From the NCBI GenBank assembly GCA_910585155.1, contig CAJUEC010000008.1, positions 1 to 64,000 on the forward strand: 64,000 nt of DNA, written 5' to 3'. This document shows positions 8,705-17,252 of the stretch, piece after piece; the first letter of the stretch is position 1, and each line of letters begins with the position of its first letter. Below the pieces are notes generated by a model. The model was not told the DNA's origin, ran no database searches, and was given only the letters and a program-made list of their open reading frames with translations. The translations under genes were made by a program, and so were the position numbers. Source of the DNA: an uncultured Oscillospiraceae bacterium. GTDB taxonomy: Bacteria; Bacillota; Clostridia; Oscillospirales; Oscillospiraceae.

Positions 8705-8969
8705 CAGCTTGGGAATGGATGCAGCGAGGAAGGGCAGCGGGAGCTTCGAGAGTAGAGAGAAAAACAAGCGGCAAATAAGGTCGTGTAGAATAACGCACAA
8801 GGGGGGAGCATTGTGAAATACTTTCGCCCTGCTTTTTAAAAAGTTGCTTTGATTTCTGTACCAATTTCAGCCCGACCAAAACATGCAATTAACCGTTTTT
8901 CTACGTCCAGCTACACTTTACTTTCTTCGGCATTTTATGTTACACTGTCTCCCAAAGGAGGGATCGTTT
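8705..8969. other. Intergenic stretch without a recognised gene
   Basis: This AT-richer spacer between the tyrS terminator and tag contains no open frame that I can relate to a family and no clear structured RNA. A TTACACT-like -10 element lies close before tag (near 8940), but no good -35 box was found. Confidence 0.5.
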
Positions 8970-9542
8970 ATGGAACAGATCCGCAGGTGCGAGTGGGCCG
9001 GCCCCGACCAGATATACATTGATTATCACGACAAGGAATGGGGTCAGCCCCTCCACGATGACAATAAACTATTCGAGATGCTGATTTTGGAGGGGATGCA
9101 GGCCGGACTGGCATGGATCACGGTGCTGAAAAAACGGGAAGCCTTTCGCGCCGCCTTTGACAACTTCGATCCCCAAAAGGTCGCGCTGTATGATGACGCA
9201 AAGGTGGAAGCGCTCATGTCAAACGCAGGGATTATCCGGCACCGGGGTAAGATCAGCGCCGCCATTGGCAATGCAAAAGCCGTTCTCGAAATTCAAAAGG
9301 AGTATGGCGGCTTCGACCGATTCATCTGGGCCTATGTAGATCACACACCAATCATCAACGCACCGCAAAGTCTGTCGGATATCCCGGCATCCACTCCGCT
9401 CTCCAATCAGATCAGCAAGGACCTGAAAAAGAGGGGGTTCAAATTCGTGGGGTCAACCATCATCTACGCATTTATGCAGGCTGTAGGGATGGTAGATGAC
9501 CACATGGTTTGGTGTCCCTGGCATACAAATAACAGGAAATGA
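8970..9542 (+). CDS. tag: DNA-3-methyladenine glycosylase I
   Basis: Removes 3-methyladenine from alkylated DNA by base excision. The 190-residue protein starts MEQIRRCEW and has the family pattern YHDKEWG, MLILEGMQAGLAWITVLKKR (helix-hairpin-helix area) and the C-terminal MVDDHMVWCPWH. The Cys/His residues at both ends correspond to the zinc ligands known for Tag. ATG at 8970 is preceded by AAAGGAGG. Base composition is lower in GC than the flanking operons and the gene borders a recombinase element, so it may have been acquired with it. Confidence 0.94.
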   Translation: MEQIRRCEWAGPDQIYIDYHDKEWGQPLHDDNKLFEMLILEGMQAGLAWITVLKKREAFRAAFDNFDPQKVALYDDAKVEALMSNAGIIRHRGKISAAIGNAKAVLEIQKEYGGFDRFIWAYVDHTPIINAPQSLSDIPASTPLSNQISKDLKKRGFKFVGSTIIYAFMQAVGMVDDHMVWCPWHTNNRK

Positions 9543-9591
9543 AATTGATCCGGCGTTTGCCTCACTCAGCTTGGTTTATTAAAGAACTATT

Positions 9592-9655
9592 GTTATTTGA
9601 GAAGAACACAGAACCCATTGAAAATAAAGGTGGGGAAATATTCTTCTCGAATAAC
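9592..9655. repeat. Inverted repeat at the edge of the recombinase trio
   Basis: GTTATTTGAGAAGAA at 9592-9606 is matched by its near-perfect inverse (14 of 15) at 9641-9655. The stem could terminate the minus-strand recombinase genes or mark the element end; no decisive T-run is present. Confidence 0.5.
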
Positions 9656-9664
9656 GAAACATAG

Positions 9665-10710
9665 TTACCACAGGAAATCGGGAATAGACTTTTTCTCCTG
9701 CGGCAACGCTGACTCATCAGGACTATTTTTAGCGAACCATTTTTCATTCCACTTTTCCATTGAACGGTCTACAGTTTGCTGTGAAATATCCAAATAGATT
9801 TGCGTTGTCTGTATGGACGAATGGCCGAGGATGTTTTTCACAACAGCCAGCGGCACGCCTGCTTCAATCAGATGTGTCGCAGTTGTATGTCTCATCACAT
9901 GTGGCGTATACGGGCCACTGCAAAACTTGTCCGGGTGCGCTGCCTTTGCCATTGTGATGTATTTTGCAAAAATCTCCTCAATGGCGGGAACCGACAGACA
10001 TGTATTCCTTTGGCTGGGAAAGACATACCGGTCAGGTTGGTCACGGATTCTTCTGTAGGTGATATATTTATCCAACAGCTGAGTTGCATCCATGGTGATT
10101 TTTACCCGCCGAGATTTTCCCCTTTTTCCGTAAGTACCAGGATCGCATTTCCTTTTTCATCATGCATGACATCCTTTACCGTGAGACTGCAAATTTCCTG
10201 CGCTCTTGCTCCACTGGAATACATCACGGATAGAAGAACGAGATCACGCCAGCCAAGTTTTTCCGTAGGATCTGGAAGTGAAAAAAGGATTTCCAACTCT
10301 GTACGAGTAAAAGAACTGCGCTGTTTCCCCTTCACTCGTCGGAAAGACTTCTTTGCAATTCTTGCCAGACTGCTTTGGAACACACAGCCAGCCTCAAGAT
10401 TTCTGCACTGTGCGTATTCCGCAAAAGAGGACAATGCCCCCATACGCTGTTTTGCCGTAGTTCTGCTGTTCTTTCGGACGGTCACCAACCAATCAAAGAA
10501 ATCCGTCAACAGATCGAAATTCAACATTTCAAATGTAATATGGCCGGTTTTTATTTCAGTTTTCTCCTCAAGATATTGGAATAGGAGTCTAAATGCACAT
10601 TTGTACGATAAAATCGTATTAGGGCTGGCATTCATGGAAACCGGGAGATATTCCGTAATAAACTTCCCGAGCAGACTGAGAAATTCATATTCAACATTAC
10701 TCTTCCTCAT
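9665..10710 (-). pseudogene. Tyrosine recombinase/integrase (third of trio), frameshifted
   Basis: Two abutting frames encode one integrase. The N-terminal part (10710-10102) carries the SAM-like core-binding domain and the catalytic Arg segment YSSGARAQEICSL. The C-terminal part (10093-9665) has the HVMRHTTATHL box (H-x-x-R), LGHSSIQTT and the nucleophile Tyr in IYLDIS. The frames would join as TEKG/GKSRRVKITMDATQ if one base were restored in the A/G homopolymer around 10114-10129. ATG 10710 overlaps the stop of the preceding recombinase. It is either a real 1-base deletion or a homopolymer sequencing error; no classic slippery heptamer is present. Confidence 0.85.
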
Positions 10711-11684
10711 ATGGCGCCTCCACCTGTGGAATCAATCCGGCTGTAAATGTTTCAAAAGCATCTAATGCTTCTGGGACCTGAATTCCGGGAAAACGCATAT
10801 ATTTGTCGGTGTCGATCAGGCTTTCATGACCAAGGTACGTTGGTAAAAGAAGATCGTTCATATCAACAGGATGTCCGGCGGCCTCCAGCTGCTGCATTGA
10901 TTTGAGAACAAATACGTGACGAACCGTGCAGACAAGCTCCTCGTTCGTTTGGCTGTTTGCTCCTCTGGTCAATACCGGTCAGTTCCAGGATTTTTGAAAA
11001 CCAGTGTTGCATCTGCCTGCTTGTATAATGCGTGCAGGGCTTTTTGCCGGGAAACAGATATGCGTCAGGTTGATCCATGATGCCCAAGGCAAAACAATGC
11101 CGTTCCAAAATGTCCAGCAGAGAGTGATGGGCTGGAATAAGCCGTTCTTTAGAAAATTTGGTTTTTCTGAGAAAAAGGGTTCCATTTTTGAAATCGACAT
11201 CTTTTCGCTGCAGCGATACGGTTTCTTCTAATCTTGTTCCGCAGCCGTAAAGAATGCGGATGAACATTGGTATCTTCAGACGAAAGAAGGAACTGCACAT
11301 ATTGGGATTTTGAGGGACCAGAGTATCGGCACAGCACATGATCCGTTGAAGTTCTTCCTCTGAATAGATGTACGGAATATAGTCTGATTTCACTTTGGGC
11401 GGCATTGGCAGAAAAGAATAATTGCCCATATTGTTTAAATATTTCACAAAATTCCGGATGGTCCCCACCTTTATCCGTACGGTCTTACTTTTCCCTGTAA
11501 GAGACGAAATCCACATATTCAAAAGCTCCTCAGTCAGTTCTTTCCCATGGAAGTTACACGCAACCAAATATTGATCCAACGCAGCCAATACACGCCCATC
11601 ATATAAAACGCATCTTTCAGATGCGCTCAATGCTCTAAGTTCCAGAAAATCTGTCATTTCTTTGGCCAGTGTACTGTTAAACAC
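10697..11684 (-). pseudogene. Tyrosine recombinase/integrase (middle of trio), frameshifted
   Basis: Starts at GTG 11684, overlapping the stop of the upstream recombinase, with GGAAGG before it. The first frame runs through the catalytic Arg segment YGCGTRLEETVSL and reaches PNERGACLHGS; the reading then continues in another frame as RHVFVLKSMQQLEAAGHP, YLGHESLIDTDKYMRF (His and nucleophile Tyr). The break is near 10915-10920, inside the H-x-x-R box, so the protein is inactive unless the sequence is wrong there. Missing bases look like two nucleotides (or one extra). Related to the middle recombinase of RIT elements. Confidence 0.85.
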
Positions 11685-12552
11685 GATATCCACCAACCTT
11701 CCATGACAGCAGCTTAGCAAACTCGCCGCTTGGCTCGGGAACAGGAAGCGGACAAAGCCGCATACTTTCAATATCAATTCTTGCATAGTGCTTGATAGCG
11801 TGTTTCGTTCCATGCCCTAATACCCTGCGAACAATTTCTGTAAATACATCGTCATTGATCATATTGCTGGCAATAGATGAGCGGAAAGACCGGCTGCCAT
11901 GCCGCCTGTCTGAAATGGCAATTCCTGATTGCCTAAACGTTTCCCAGACCATTGTATTGATCACACCACAATCCACTGGCTTATACGGGATCATGAGGGT
12001 CATGAAAATTTGGGGGCAGCCTTCAATTTTGGGCCGTACATTTTGAATGTAGTCCAGCAGCGCATCTTTGACTTCAGAAAACAATTCGCTTTCCCAGGGA
12101 TCACCGGTTTTCTTCTGCATGAAATGAATCCTGTTGCTTGTGAAATCAACATTTTCAAAAGATAATGCGGCAACATCACAGGAACGAATGCCGTAACGGG
12201 ACAGGAGCAGTATGATCGCGTAGTTTCTGATTCCGGCAGAAGTAGTGCGGTCTATGGAATCCTCGACCACAGCAATTTCATTTGTAGAGTACACCGTTGG
12301 ATGTGGAGCATTCTTTTTTCGATGCTGGATAAGTTTCGAATGATCACGGGCTACAAAACCATTTTCAAATAGAAATCGCAAAAATGGCCCAATTCGCTCC
12401 CAGTACCTGGAGAACCCTAACTGCAAAAATGCTGATTGTACCCGTTCCCCACTAATATCCGTAGTCCTTCTACAGTTGAGTTCTGCCAGATTTTTCAGAA
12501 ATCTGCCACAAATCCATTGCTTGTAACAAATTCGTGTTTCCTGATGGGAGGT
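11677..12552 (-). pseudogene. Tyrosine recombinase/integrase (first of trio), N-terminally truncated
   Basis: The open frame extends from 12552 to the stop at 11677; the first ATG is at 12426 (249 residues) but homologous-looking sequence (RICYKQWICGRFLKNLAEL) continues upstream of it to about 12543. Catalytic features are present: YGIRSCDVAALSF (Arg), RHGSRSFRSS (H-x-x-R), LGHGTKHAIKHYARID (His, Tyr). The N-terminal DNA-binding portion is missing because the frame meets a TGA at 12553-12555, next to an unrelated remnant. It overlaps the next recombinase by 8 bases. Confidence 0.8.
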
Positions 12553-12694
12553 TCAGGGCAGCGCCCTATGGGTTCATGAAATGAACTATCTGTACGAGGA
12601 CGAATATCAGGTAGCCCTTGACCCGGAATTTGTGAACAGTGAAAATTTTATAAAATTTTCCATCGCAGCGGAACTTATGGATTTTGAGAAGTAA
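12545..12694 (+). pseudogene. Unrecognised C-terminal gene fragment
   Basis: An open stretch of 49 codons begins directly after a TGA at 12542-12544 and ends at TAA 12692-12694. It includes an internal ATG (12581) giving 37 residues starting MNYLYEDEYQVALDP. It is acidic and looks like the tail of a larger protein cut by the recombinase element. I do not recognise the family. Confidence 0.35.
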
Positions 12695-12757
12695 TGAAGG
12701 ATGCAAATATAGAAGCCTGACAAGAAGTATGTTATAATAAAGACAGGAGTGATCAGG

Positions 12758-13510
12758 ATGGCTGTTTTTATCACAGGCGATCTTCATGGTGACTTTACCC
12801 GGTTCAAGAAAGATATCTTCTATGAGCAGGCGGATCTGACCAAGGATGACTGCATTATTTGCTGCGGCGACTTCGGCGGGGTCTGGGACGGCAGCGCCGA
12901 GGAGAGGCACTGGCTAGACTGGCTGGAGGCAAAGCCCTTTACCACCTTATTCGTCTCCGGCAACCATGAAAACTTTGACCTCCTGGCGGGATATCCCGTG
13001 GAGAAGTGGTGCGGCGGCGCGGTACAGCGTATTCGCCCCTTAGTGATTCACCTGATGCGGGGGCAGGTATACGACATTCAGGACAGGAAGTTCTTCACTA
13101 TGGGCGGGGCCAGCAGCCATGACATTCAGGACGGCATCCTGGAAGCGGACGATTCTCTGCTCAAGAAGAAATGCAGGGAGCTGGACGCCAAGGGCGCGAT
13201 GTACCGGATCAACCACCTGTCTTGGTGGAAAGAGGAATTACCCAGCGAGACAGAGTACCAGACCGCCAGGGCCAGCCTGGACAGAGCGGGCTGGGAGGTG
13301 GACTACATCATCACCCACTGCTGCCCCACCTCGGTACAGGATGAGTTGAGCGGCGGCTTTTACAAAGCCGATGCCCTGACCGATTTTCTGGAGGAAGTGG
13401 CCCAGCGGTGCCGGTTCAAATATCAGTTTTTTGGGCATTACCATAGCAACGGAATCATCCGCCAAAAATATGTTCTGCTGTATGAACAGATCATCAGCCT
13501 GAAGCTGTGA
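12758..13510 (+). CDS. Calcineurin-like metallophosphoesterase
   Basis: 250 residues with the full set of binuclear-metal motifs: GDLHGDF near the start, CCGDFGGVWDG, SGNHENFD, ITHCCPTSV and FGHYHSNG near the C-terminus. Such proteins hydrolyse phosphoesters of nucleotides, proteins or nucleic acids; the substrate is not predictable here. ATG 12758 follows AGGAG (12745-12749); GTG 12749 is an in-frame alternative. A TATAAT at 12733-12738 suggests its own promoter, although no good -35 box was seen. It stands alone between remnants and is closed by a hairpin terminator. Confidence 0.88.
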   Translation: MAVFITGDLHGDFTRFKKDIFYEQADLTKDDCIICCGDFGGVWDGSAEERHWLDWLEAKPFTTLFVSGNHENFDLLAGYPVEKWCGGAVQRIRPLVIHLMRGQVYDIQDRKFFTMGGASSHDIQDGILEADDSLLKKKCRELDAKGAMYRINHLSWWKEELPSETEYQTARASLDRAGWEVDYIITHCCPTSVQDELSGGFYKADALTDFLEEVAQRCRFKYQFFGHYHSNGIIRQKYVLLYEQIISLKL

Positions 13511-13564
13511 AAAGCGTCCAGCAGGGCGGGAGAGTGATATGCTCCCGCTTTGCCGGACGCTTTT
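13511..13564 (+). terminator. Terminator after the metallophosphoesterase
   Basis: AAAAGCGTCC near 13511-13520 pairs with GGACGCTTTT at 13554-13563, with an inner GCGGGAG/CTCCCGC stem, and ends in T residues. Confidence 0.75.
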
Positions 13565-13610
13565 CCGTTAAATACACAATAGTCCGCCGTCCATAGAAAA
13601 ACGGTTGAAG

Positions 13611-13627
13611 CCGTTGCGGCGCAACGG
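13611..13627. repeat. Short palindrome, copy 1
   Basis: CCGTTGCGGCGCAACGG is a perfect 7-bp inverted repeat around GGC. A similar 21-base version occurs at 14051-14071. The two copies flank the degraded remnant between them. Confidence 0.6.
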
Positions 13628-13682
13628 ATGAACGACCCTACGCAATCTGAACAAATTGTTGTCAGTTGTTCGGATGGGGTAC

Positions 13683-13920
13683 TACGATTTTATAAAAAAG
13701 CACCGTTCTCCTTTTTCACTTGTTCCAAATGCCGTTCATAAAGAATTGATGAGTTTCAATGGCTGTTAAACCTGCAGTCCCATGCATTAACTCAAATTGC
13801 TAAAAATGAGAATGTTTAGGAAAAATCCGTACTATCATTGCAAACACACTAAACAATGACAAGTTGGAAGCACAGGATAGGAACCGACTGCAGGATATTT
13901 TGACACATTATTTTTGTTAG
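13683..13920 (+). pseudogene. Degraded coding remnant in shifting frames
   Basis: Successive open stretches in different plus frames look like pieces of one eroded gene: YDFIKKHRSPFSLVPNAVHK from 13683, then a WLLNLQSHALTQIAKNENV stretch ending near 13820, then IRTIIANTLNNDKLEAQD through a stop at 13918-13920. Each has protein-like composition and ends at a stop or frameshift. I do not recognise the family. The rest of the 13.57-14.13 kb gap holds only AT-rich sequence and two short palindromes. Confidence 0.35.
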
Positions 13921-14050
13921 CGAAAACTTACTAACAAATCTGACCCCTGTGCCCTATCTGGCGTAATGATTGGTTTGTGTCATAGCAGGAACTCGGAGTA
14001 CGTTACCTATTTTCCCCTAAAAAAGAAGAAGAAAAGGCTCTGACTCTGCA

Positions 14051-14071
14051 AACCGTTGCGGCGCAGCGGTT
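14051..14071. repeat. Short palindrome, copy 2
   Basis: AACCGTTGC at 14051-14059 pairs with GCAGCGGTT at 14063-14071 (one G-T pair). It resembles the palindrome at 13611. On the minus strand it lies downstream of the amidase gene, and the T-rich stretch beyond it could make it part of that gene's terminator. Confidence 0.55.
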
Positions 14072-14134
14072 GTGAACCTGCATCTTTTTTGTCAACAAAA
14101 GACATAAGGCGCACCGGCGATGATGCGGCGAACC

Positions 14135-14920
14135 CTAGCCCAGCTTTCCCAGCCGGTCCAGCACCGTCAGCGTCCGGCACAAATCCTCGGACACATTCAG
14201 GCCCTCGCCGTCGCCGTTCAGCGCGCCCTGCTCCACCGCCTTGGACACCGCGTCCCGGTAATATTCCGGCACGTCGGCCAGATTCTGATAATAGACCATT
14301 TCGTCCTCCTCTCCGCCGCCGTCCATGGCCTGGACCACCGCGGCCCGGAAATCCTCCATATTCATGCCAAACCGGGGGAACCAGTTGTAGATGTCGCCGT
14401 GGTTGGAGGCCACCCCCCGGCGGTAGCCGTCCTGGTGGCAGATCACCACCCCGTCCGCCATGGGGTCCAGGCCGTACTCCCGGCACAGCATGGCGGTGAG
14501 CTCCGCCGCGGTCTGAAAGGCCTGCTGGAAATAGGCGGGATCGGTGAGGCTGTCCTCGCAGATTTCAAAGGAAATGTGGGTGTTGTTGGCGCTCTGGCCG
14601 CTGGTGCCCGTCCCGGCGTGCCAGCCCCGGTGGGCCCAGGGAAGGGTCTGCACCGCAGCCGGCGTGCCGTCCGCCAGACGGCCCACAAAGGCGTGGACGC
14701 ACACGTCCAGCCCCGGGCGGTTCCAGTGGTTGCCGTTGGAATTGACTCCCAGCTGGGCCAGCAGCGCCTCCCGCCCCGGCGTGGAGGCGACAGGCTGGAC
14801 ATAGCGCCGCAGCGTGGGGTTGTTGGCCCCGGTGGAGTGGACCATCACCCCGCTGGGGCGGATGGTTCGGTTGGTCTGGAAGCAGTCGTTTTCGGTGAGG
14901 ATGCACTTGAGCAGCTTCAT
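14135..14920 (-). CDS. N-acetylmuramoyl-L-alanine amidase (endolysin-like)
   Basis: 261 residues. The Amidase_2/PGRP-type domain spans about residues 20-185, with zinc-ligand contexts VMVHSTGANNP, AHRGWHAG and VVICHQDGYRRG, and the SFEICEDS strand. It cleaves the bond between N-acetylmuramic acid and L-alanine in peptidoglycan. A C-terminal segment (PEYYRDAVSKAVEQGALNG) resembles repeats found at the end of clostridial phage endolysins. There is no signal peptide. The start overlaps the stop of a small holin-like gene (ATGA), giving a compact lysis-type pair. Confidence 0.88.
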   Translation of the reverse strand: MKLLKCILTENDCFQTNRTIRPSGVMVHSTGANNPTLRRYVQPVASTPGREALLAQLGVNSNGNHWNRPGLDVCVHAFVGRLADGTPAAVQTLPWAHRGWHAGTGTSGQSANNTHISFEICEDSLTDPAYFQQAFQTAAELTAMLCREYGLDPMADGVVICHQDGYRRGVASNHGDIYNWFPRFGMNMEDFRAAVVQAMDGGGEEDEMVYYQNLADVPEYYRDAVSKAVEQGALNGDGEGLNVSEDLCRTLTVLDRLGKLG

Positions 14921-15120
14921 CCGGTGCCAGCTCCTTTCTGCGCCGTCCGTTCCAGCTGGGTGCCAAAATAGAAGGCGATGATAACGGTATACACCGTCAT
15001 GAAATCCTGGCCGACCCGATCCCGCAGGGCCAGAACGGCAAACACAACGGTTAGGATCAGCGTGATGAGCGATTTAACGCACAGCAGCCGGGACAGCCGG
15101 CTGACCAATACCTCGTGCAT
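14917..15120 (-). CDS. Small holin-like membrane protein
   Basis: 67 residues with two predicted membrane segments, about residues 17-32 (SLITLILTVVFAVLAL) and 40-54 (FMTVYTVIIAFYFGT), and a charged tail. Size, topology and the four-base overlap with an amidase are what a holin paired with an endolysin looks like. Membrane-hole function is inferred from context only; such pairs also occur as non-phage cell-wall modules in Clostridia. Confidence 0.6.
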   Translation of the reverse strand: MHEVLVSRLSRLLCVKSLITLILTVVFAVLALRDRVGQDFMTVYTVIIAFYFGTQLERTAQKGAGTG

Positions 15121-15260
15121 AGGCTCCTCCTCTCGCTGAGATGTGGTCGCTGATGAGGACCATGGAAAGGCCCTCGTTCAAGGCTATGCCGCCGGCGGGC
15201 GGGCGGCGCACGTCCATCCAAAATTTTTCAGACAACAGGTGAAAGGAGACAAAAAAAGCA

Positions 15261-15290
15261 TTGCCCAGCGGGGTATGATTGTGCTATAAT
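15261..15290 (+). promoter_or_regulatory. Promoter of hpf
   Basis: TTGCCC at 15261-15266 and TATAAT at 15285-15290 with an 18-base spacer, about 40 bases before the hpf start. Confidence 0.7.
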
Positions 15291-15332
15291 ACAAGCACGG
15301 GGGCAGCGCCCCCAACGAAAGGAGCTGAGCAC

Positions 15333-15872
15333 ATGAAGTTCACGTTCACAGACAAAAAGGTCACCCTGCCCAAGTCCGTCCACCGCTACGCGGAGAAAAA
15401 GGTAGGCAAGCTGGACCGTTACTTCAAGACGGAGGCGGAGGCCAAGCTGGTCTTTTCCGTGGAAAAGGACCAGAACAAGGTGGAATTGACCATCCGCTCC
15501 GGCAGCACCATCCTCCGGGTGGCGGAGAGCACCTCCGACATGTTCGCGTCCATCGACGCGGCGGTCACCTCCATGGAGCGTCAGCTGCGCAAGCACAAGA
15601 CCCGGCTGGAGAAGCGGCTGCGCCAGGGGGCCTTTGTCCAGCCCGCCGGGGAGGAGGAGACCTCCTTTGTGCCCGAGGCGGAGGAGAGCGAGTTCCAGGT
15701 GGTGCGCACCAAGAAGTTCCCCCTCAAGCCCATGACGGTGGACGAGGCCATCCTTCAGATGGACCTGCTGGGCCACGCCTTCTACGCCTTCAAGGAGGAG
15801 GACGGCGGCGCGTTTGCCGTGGTGTATAGGCGCAATGACGGCGGCTACGGCCTCATCGAGGACGAGGGCTGA
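15333..15872 (+). CDS. hpf: Ribosome hibernation promoting factor, long form
   Basis: 179 residues. The N-terminal RaiA/YfiA domain (about 1-100; KFTFTDKKVTLPKSVHRY at the start) binds the 30S decoding region. The C-terminal domain (about 125-179; RTKKFPLKPMTVDEAILQMDLLGHAFYAF) dimerises ribosomes into 100S particles in stationary phase. The long two-domain form is usual in Firmicutes. ATG 15333 is preceded by AAAGGAG. It is monocistronic, with its own promoter and a terminator shared with the convergent transporter. Confidence 0.96.
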   Translation: MKFTFTDKKVTLPKSVHRYAEKKVGKLDRYFKTEAEAKLVFSVEKDQNKVELTIRSGSTILRVAESTSDMFASIDAAVTSMERQLRKHKTRLEKRLRQGAFVQPAGEEETSFVPEAEESEFQVVRTKKFPLKPMTVDEAILQMDLLGHAFYAFKEEDGGAFAVVYRRNDGGYGLIEDEG

Positions 15873-15907
15873 CGATAGAAACGCCCCACAGGGGCGCGAA
15901 GATATGA

Positions 15908-15942
15908 TACCCCCTCCGCCCTTCGGCGGAGGGGGTATTTAT
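15908..15942. terminator. Bidirectional terminator between hpf and the TSUP gene
   Basis: A 13-bp perfect stem, 15908-15920 with 15925-15937, and a CTTC loop, followed by TTTATTTAAA. It serves hpf on plus and the transporter on minus. Confidence 0.9.
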
Positions 15943-16707
15943 TTAAAAGCTATTGACGATGAGGATGGCCGCCCCCAGCACCGCCAGCACCACGCCGGTG
16001 GCCCGGTTGAGGACGATGGGGCTGGCCTTGTTGGCGAACCGGGCGGCGATCCGGGCCCAAAGCAGGGTGGACAGCACGCACAGCGCCAGCACCCAAAGGT
16101 TGGGCATACCGCCGATGACGAAGTGGCTGGCCGCGCCGGTGAGGGCGGTGAAGGCCATGATGAACACGCTGGTGCCCACGGCGGTCTTGAGCTCATAGCC
16201 CAGCACGGAGGTGAGGATGAGCAGCATCATCATGCCGCCTCCCGCCCCCACGAAGCCGCAGATGAAGCCGATGAGCGTTCCGCACAGGACGGACTGGACC
16301 ACCCGCTTTTTGGGGTCCACCGCCGCCATGGACTCCTTGGTGGCCATGACGGGCTTGAGGATGAACTTGATCCCCAGCAGCAGGGTCATCCAGGTGGAGA
16401 AGCCACCCATGGCGGAGGAGGGCACCAGGCTGGACACCCAGCTGCCCACCAGGGTGAAGCCCAGCACGGTGAACATCATCACCAGGCCGTTTTTCACGTC
16501 CAGGTTCTTGTTTTTGCCGTAGGTGTAGGCGGACACGGCGCTGGCCAGCACGTCGCTGGCCAGGGCGATGCCCACCGCCTCGTAGGGCTCCATATGGAGA
16601 AAGGTGATGAGCATGGGGCTGATTACGGCAGCGGCGCTCATGCCGGCGAAGCCGGTACCCAGCCCCGCGCCGATGCCGGCCAGGAAACAGATGATAAAGG
16701 TGAACAC
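15943..16707 (-). CDS. TSUP-family (TauE/SafE) anion exporter
   Basis: 254-residue integral membrane protein with about eight hydrophobic segments. It has two related halves, each with a Gly-rich loop after a membrane segment: AGIGAGLGTGFAGMSAA at residues 10-26 and GFVGAGGGMMMLLIL near 150. This is the pattern of TSUP transporters that move sulfite, sulfoacetate and related anions. The substrate is not known. It sits 15 bases downstream of a MarR regulator on the same strand and is presumably controlled by it. Confidence 0.88.
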   Translation of the reverse strand: MFTFIICFLAGIGAGLGTGFAGMSAAAVISPMLITFLHMEPYEAVGIALASDVLASAVSAYTYGKNKNLDVKNGLVMMFTVLGFTLVGSWVSSLVPSSAMGGFSTWMTLLLGIKFILKPVMATKESMAAVDPKKRVVQSVLCGTLIGFICGFVGAGGGMMMLLILTSVLGYELKTAVGTSVFIMAFTALTGAASHFVIGGMPNLWVLALCVLSTLLWARIAARFANKASPIVLNRATGVVLAVLGAAILIVNSF

Positions 16708-16722
16708 AGGAAGGACCTCACT

Positions 16723-17154
16723 TTACTTTTTCATGGCGTCCCGGAGGTTCCGGGCAATTTTTTTCGAGACAGCTTCCAAAACGCGCTCCTCCTCGGGGGT
16801 GAAGTCCCGGCACATGGCCCGGAAAAAGGTCCGCTGGGCGGCCCGGCCGTCCTGGAGGATGGGCTGGGCGGCGGGGAGGGGGACGAGGTGCAGGGTTTTG
16901 CGGTTGCCCTGGGGATGCTGGGCGGACAGCAGGCCCCGGGCCTTGAGGGAGTGGACCGCCGCCGACACGTGGGACTTGGTCCACTGGCGCAGGCGGACGG
17001 CCTCCGCCGCCGTGGCGCTGCCGGGGTTGTTGTGGAGGAAGAGCAGCAGGTCCAGCTCCATCCGGGTGAGCGCCCACCGCTGGGCCACCGGGTCCAGGGT
17101 TCGGTCGTACAGCCCCTTGAAGAGCAGCACGCTGTCCCAAAATTCTTCTGTCAA
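16723..17154 (-). CDS. MarR-family transcriptional regulator
   Basis: 143 residues with a winged-helix domain: LTRMELDLLLFLHNNPG (helix 2), SATAAEAVRLRQWTKSHVS (recognition helix region, about 47-65) and the wing RGLLSAQHPQGNRKTLHLV. It likely responds to a small anionic or phenolic ligand and controls the adjacent TSUP transporter. The upstream region has a promoter and a palindrome (GTTC-6-GAAC, 17173-17186) between -10 and start, a good site for autorepression. Product length is normal. Confidence 0.9.
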   Translation of the reverse strand: MTEEFWDSVLLFKGLYDRTLDPVAQRWALTRMELDLLLFLHNNPGSATAAEAVRLRQWTKSHVSAAVHSLKARGLLSAQHPQGNRKTLHLVPLPAAQPILQDGRAAQRTFFRAMCRDFTPEEERVLEAVSKKIARNLRDAMKK

Positions 17155-17172
17155 GGCGGGCCCTCCTTTTTT

Positions 17173-17221
17173 GTTCTATTTTGAACTATTTGAGTATAGC
17201 AGAGACAGCGGCCCCTGTCAA
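17173..17221 (-). promoter_or_regulatory. Promoter and operator candidate of marR-TSUP
   Basis: On the minus strand TTGACA (plus 17216-17221), a 17-base spacer and TATACT (plus 17193-17198). Downstream of the -10 lies the palindrome GTTCTATTTTGAAC (17173-17186), a plausible MarR site. Confidence 0.8.
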
Positions 17222-17252
17222 GGGGACGGCGGCAAACACGACAAAAAGAAGC

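Larger units (their letters stand above)
9560..12552 (-). mobile_element. RIT-like element (recombinases in trio), degraded
   Basis: Three tyrosine recombinase genes lie head to tail on the minus strand with overlapping ends (11684/11677 and 10710/10697). This is the hallmark of RIT elements. All three show damage: the first is cut at its N-terminus near 12552, and the other two each have one frameshift. The block is AT-rich against a GC-rich chromosome. The outer boundaries are approximate; clear terminal repeats enclosing all three genes were not identified by eye. Confidence 0.75.

Noticed and set aside
10100..10135. Programmed -1 frameshift in the last recombinase
   Set aside because: The A/G run does not form an X XXY YYZ heptamer in the zero frame and no stimulatory hairpin was evident; a plain indel is simpler.
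15814..17184. Long plus-strand open frame over the TSUP and MarR genes
   Set aside because: Its product is His/Gly/Gln-rich and lacks any family pattern; it is the reverse-strand image of two clear genes. The same applies to other long low-complexity frames opposite the glycogen, recN, liv and flavoprotein genes.
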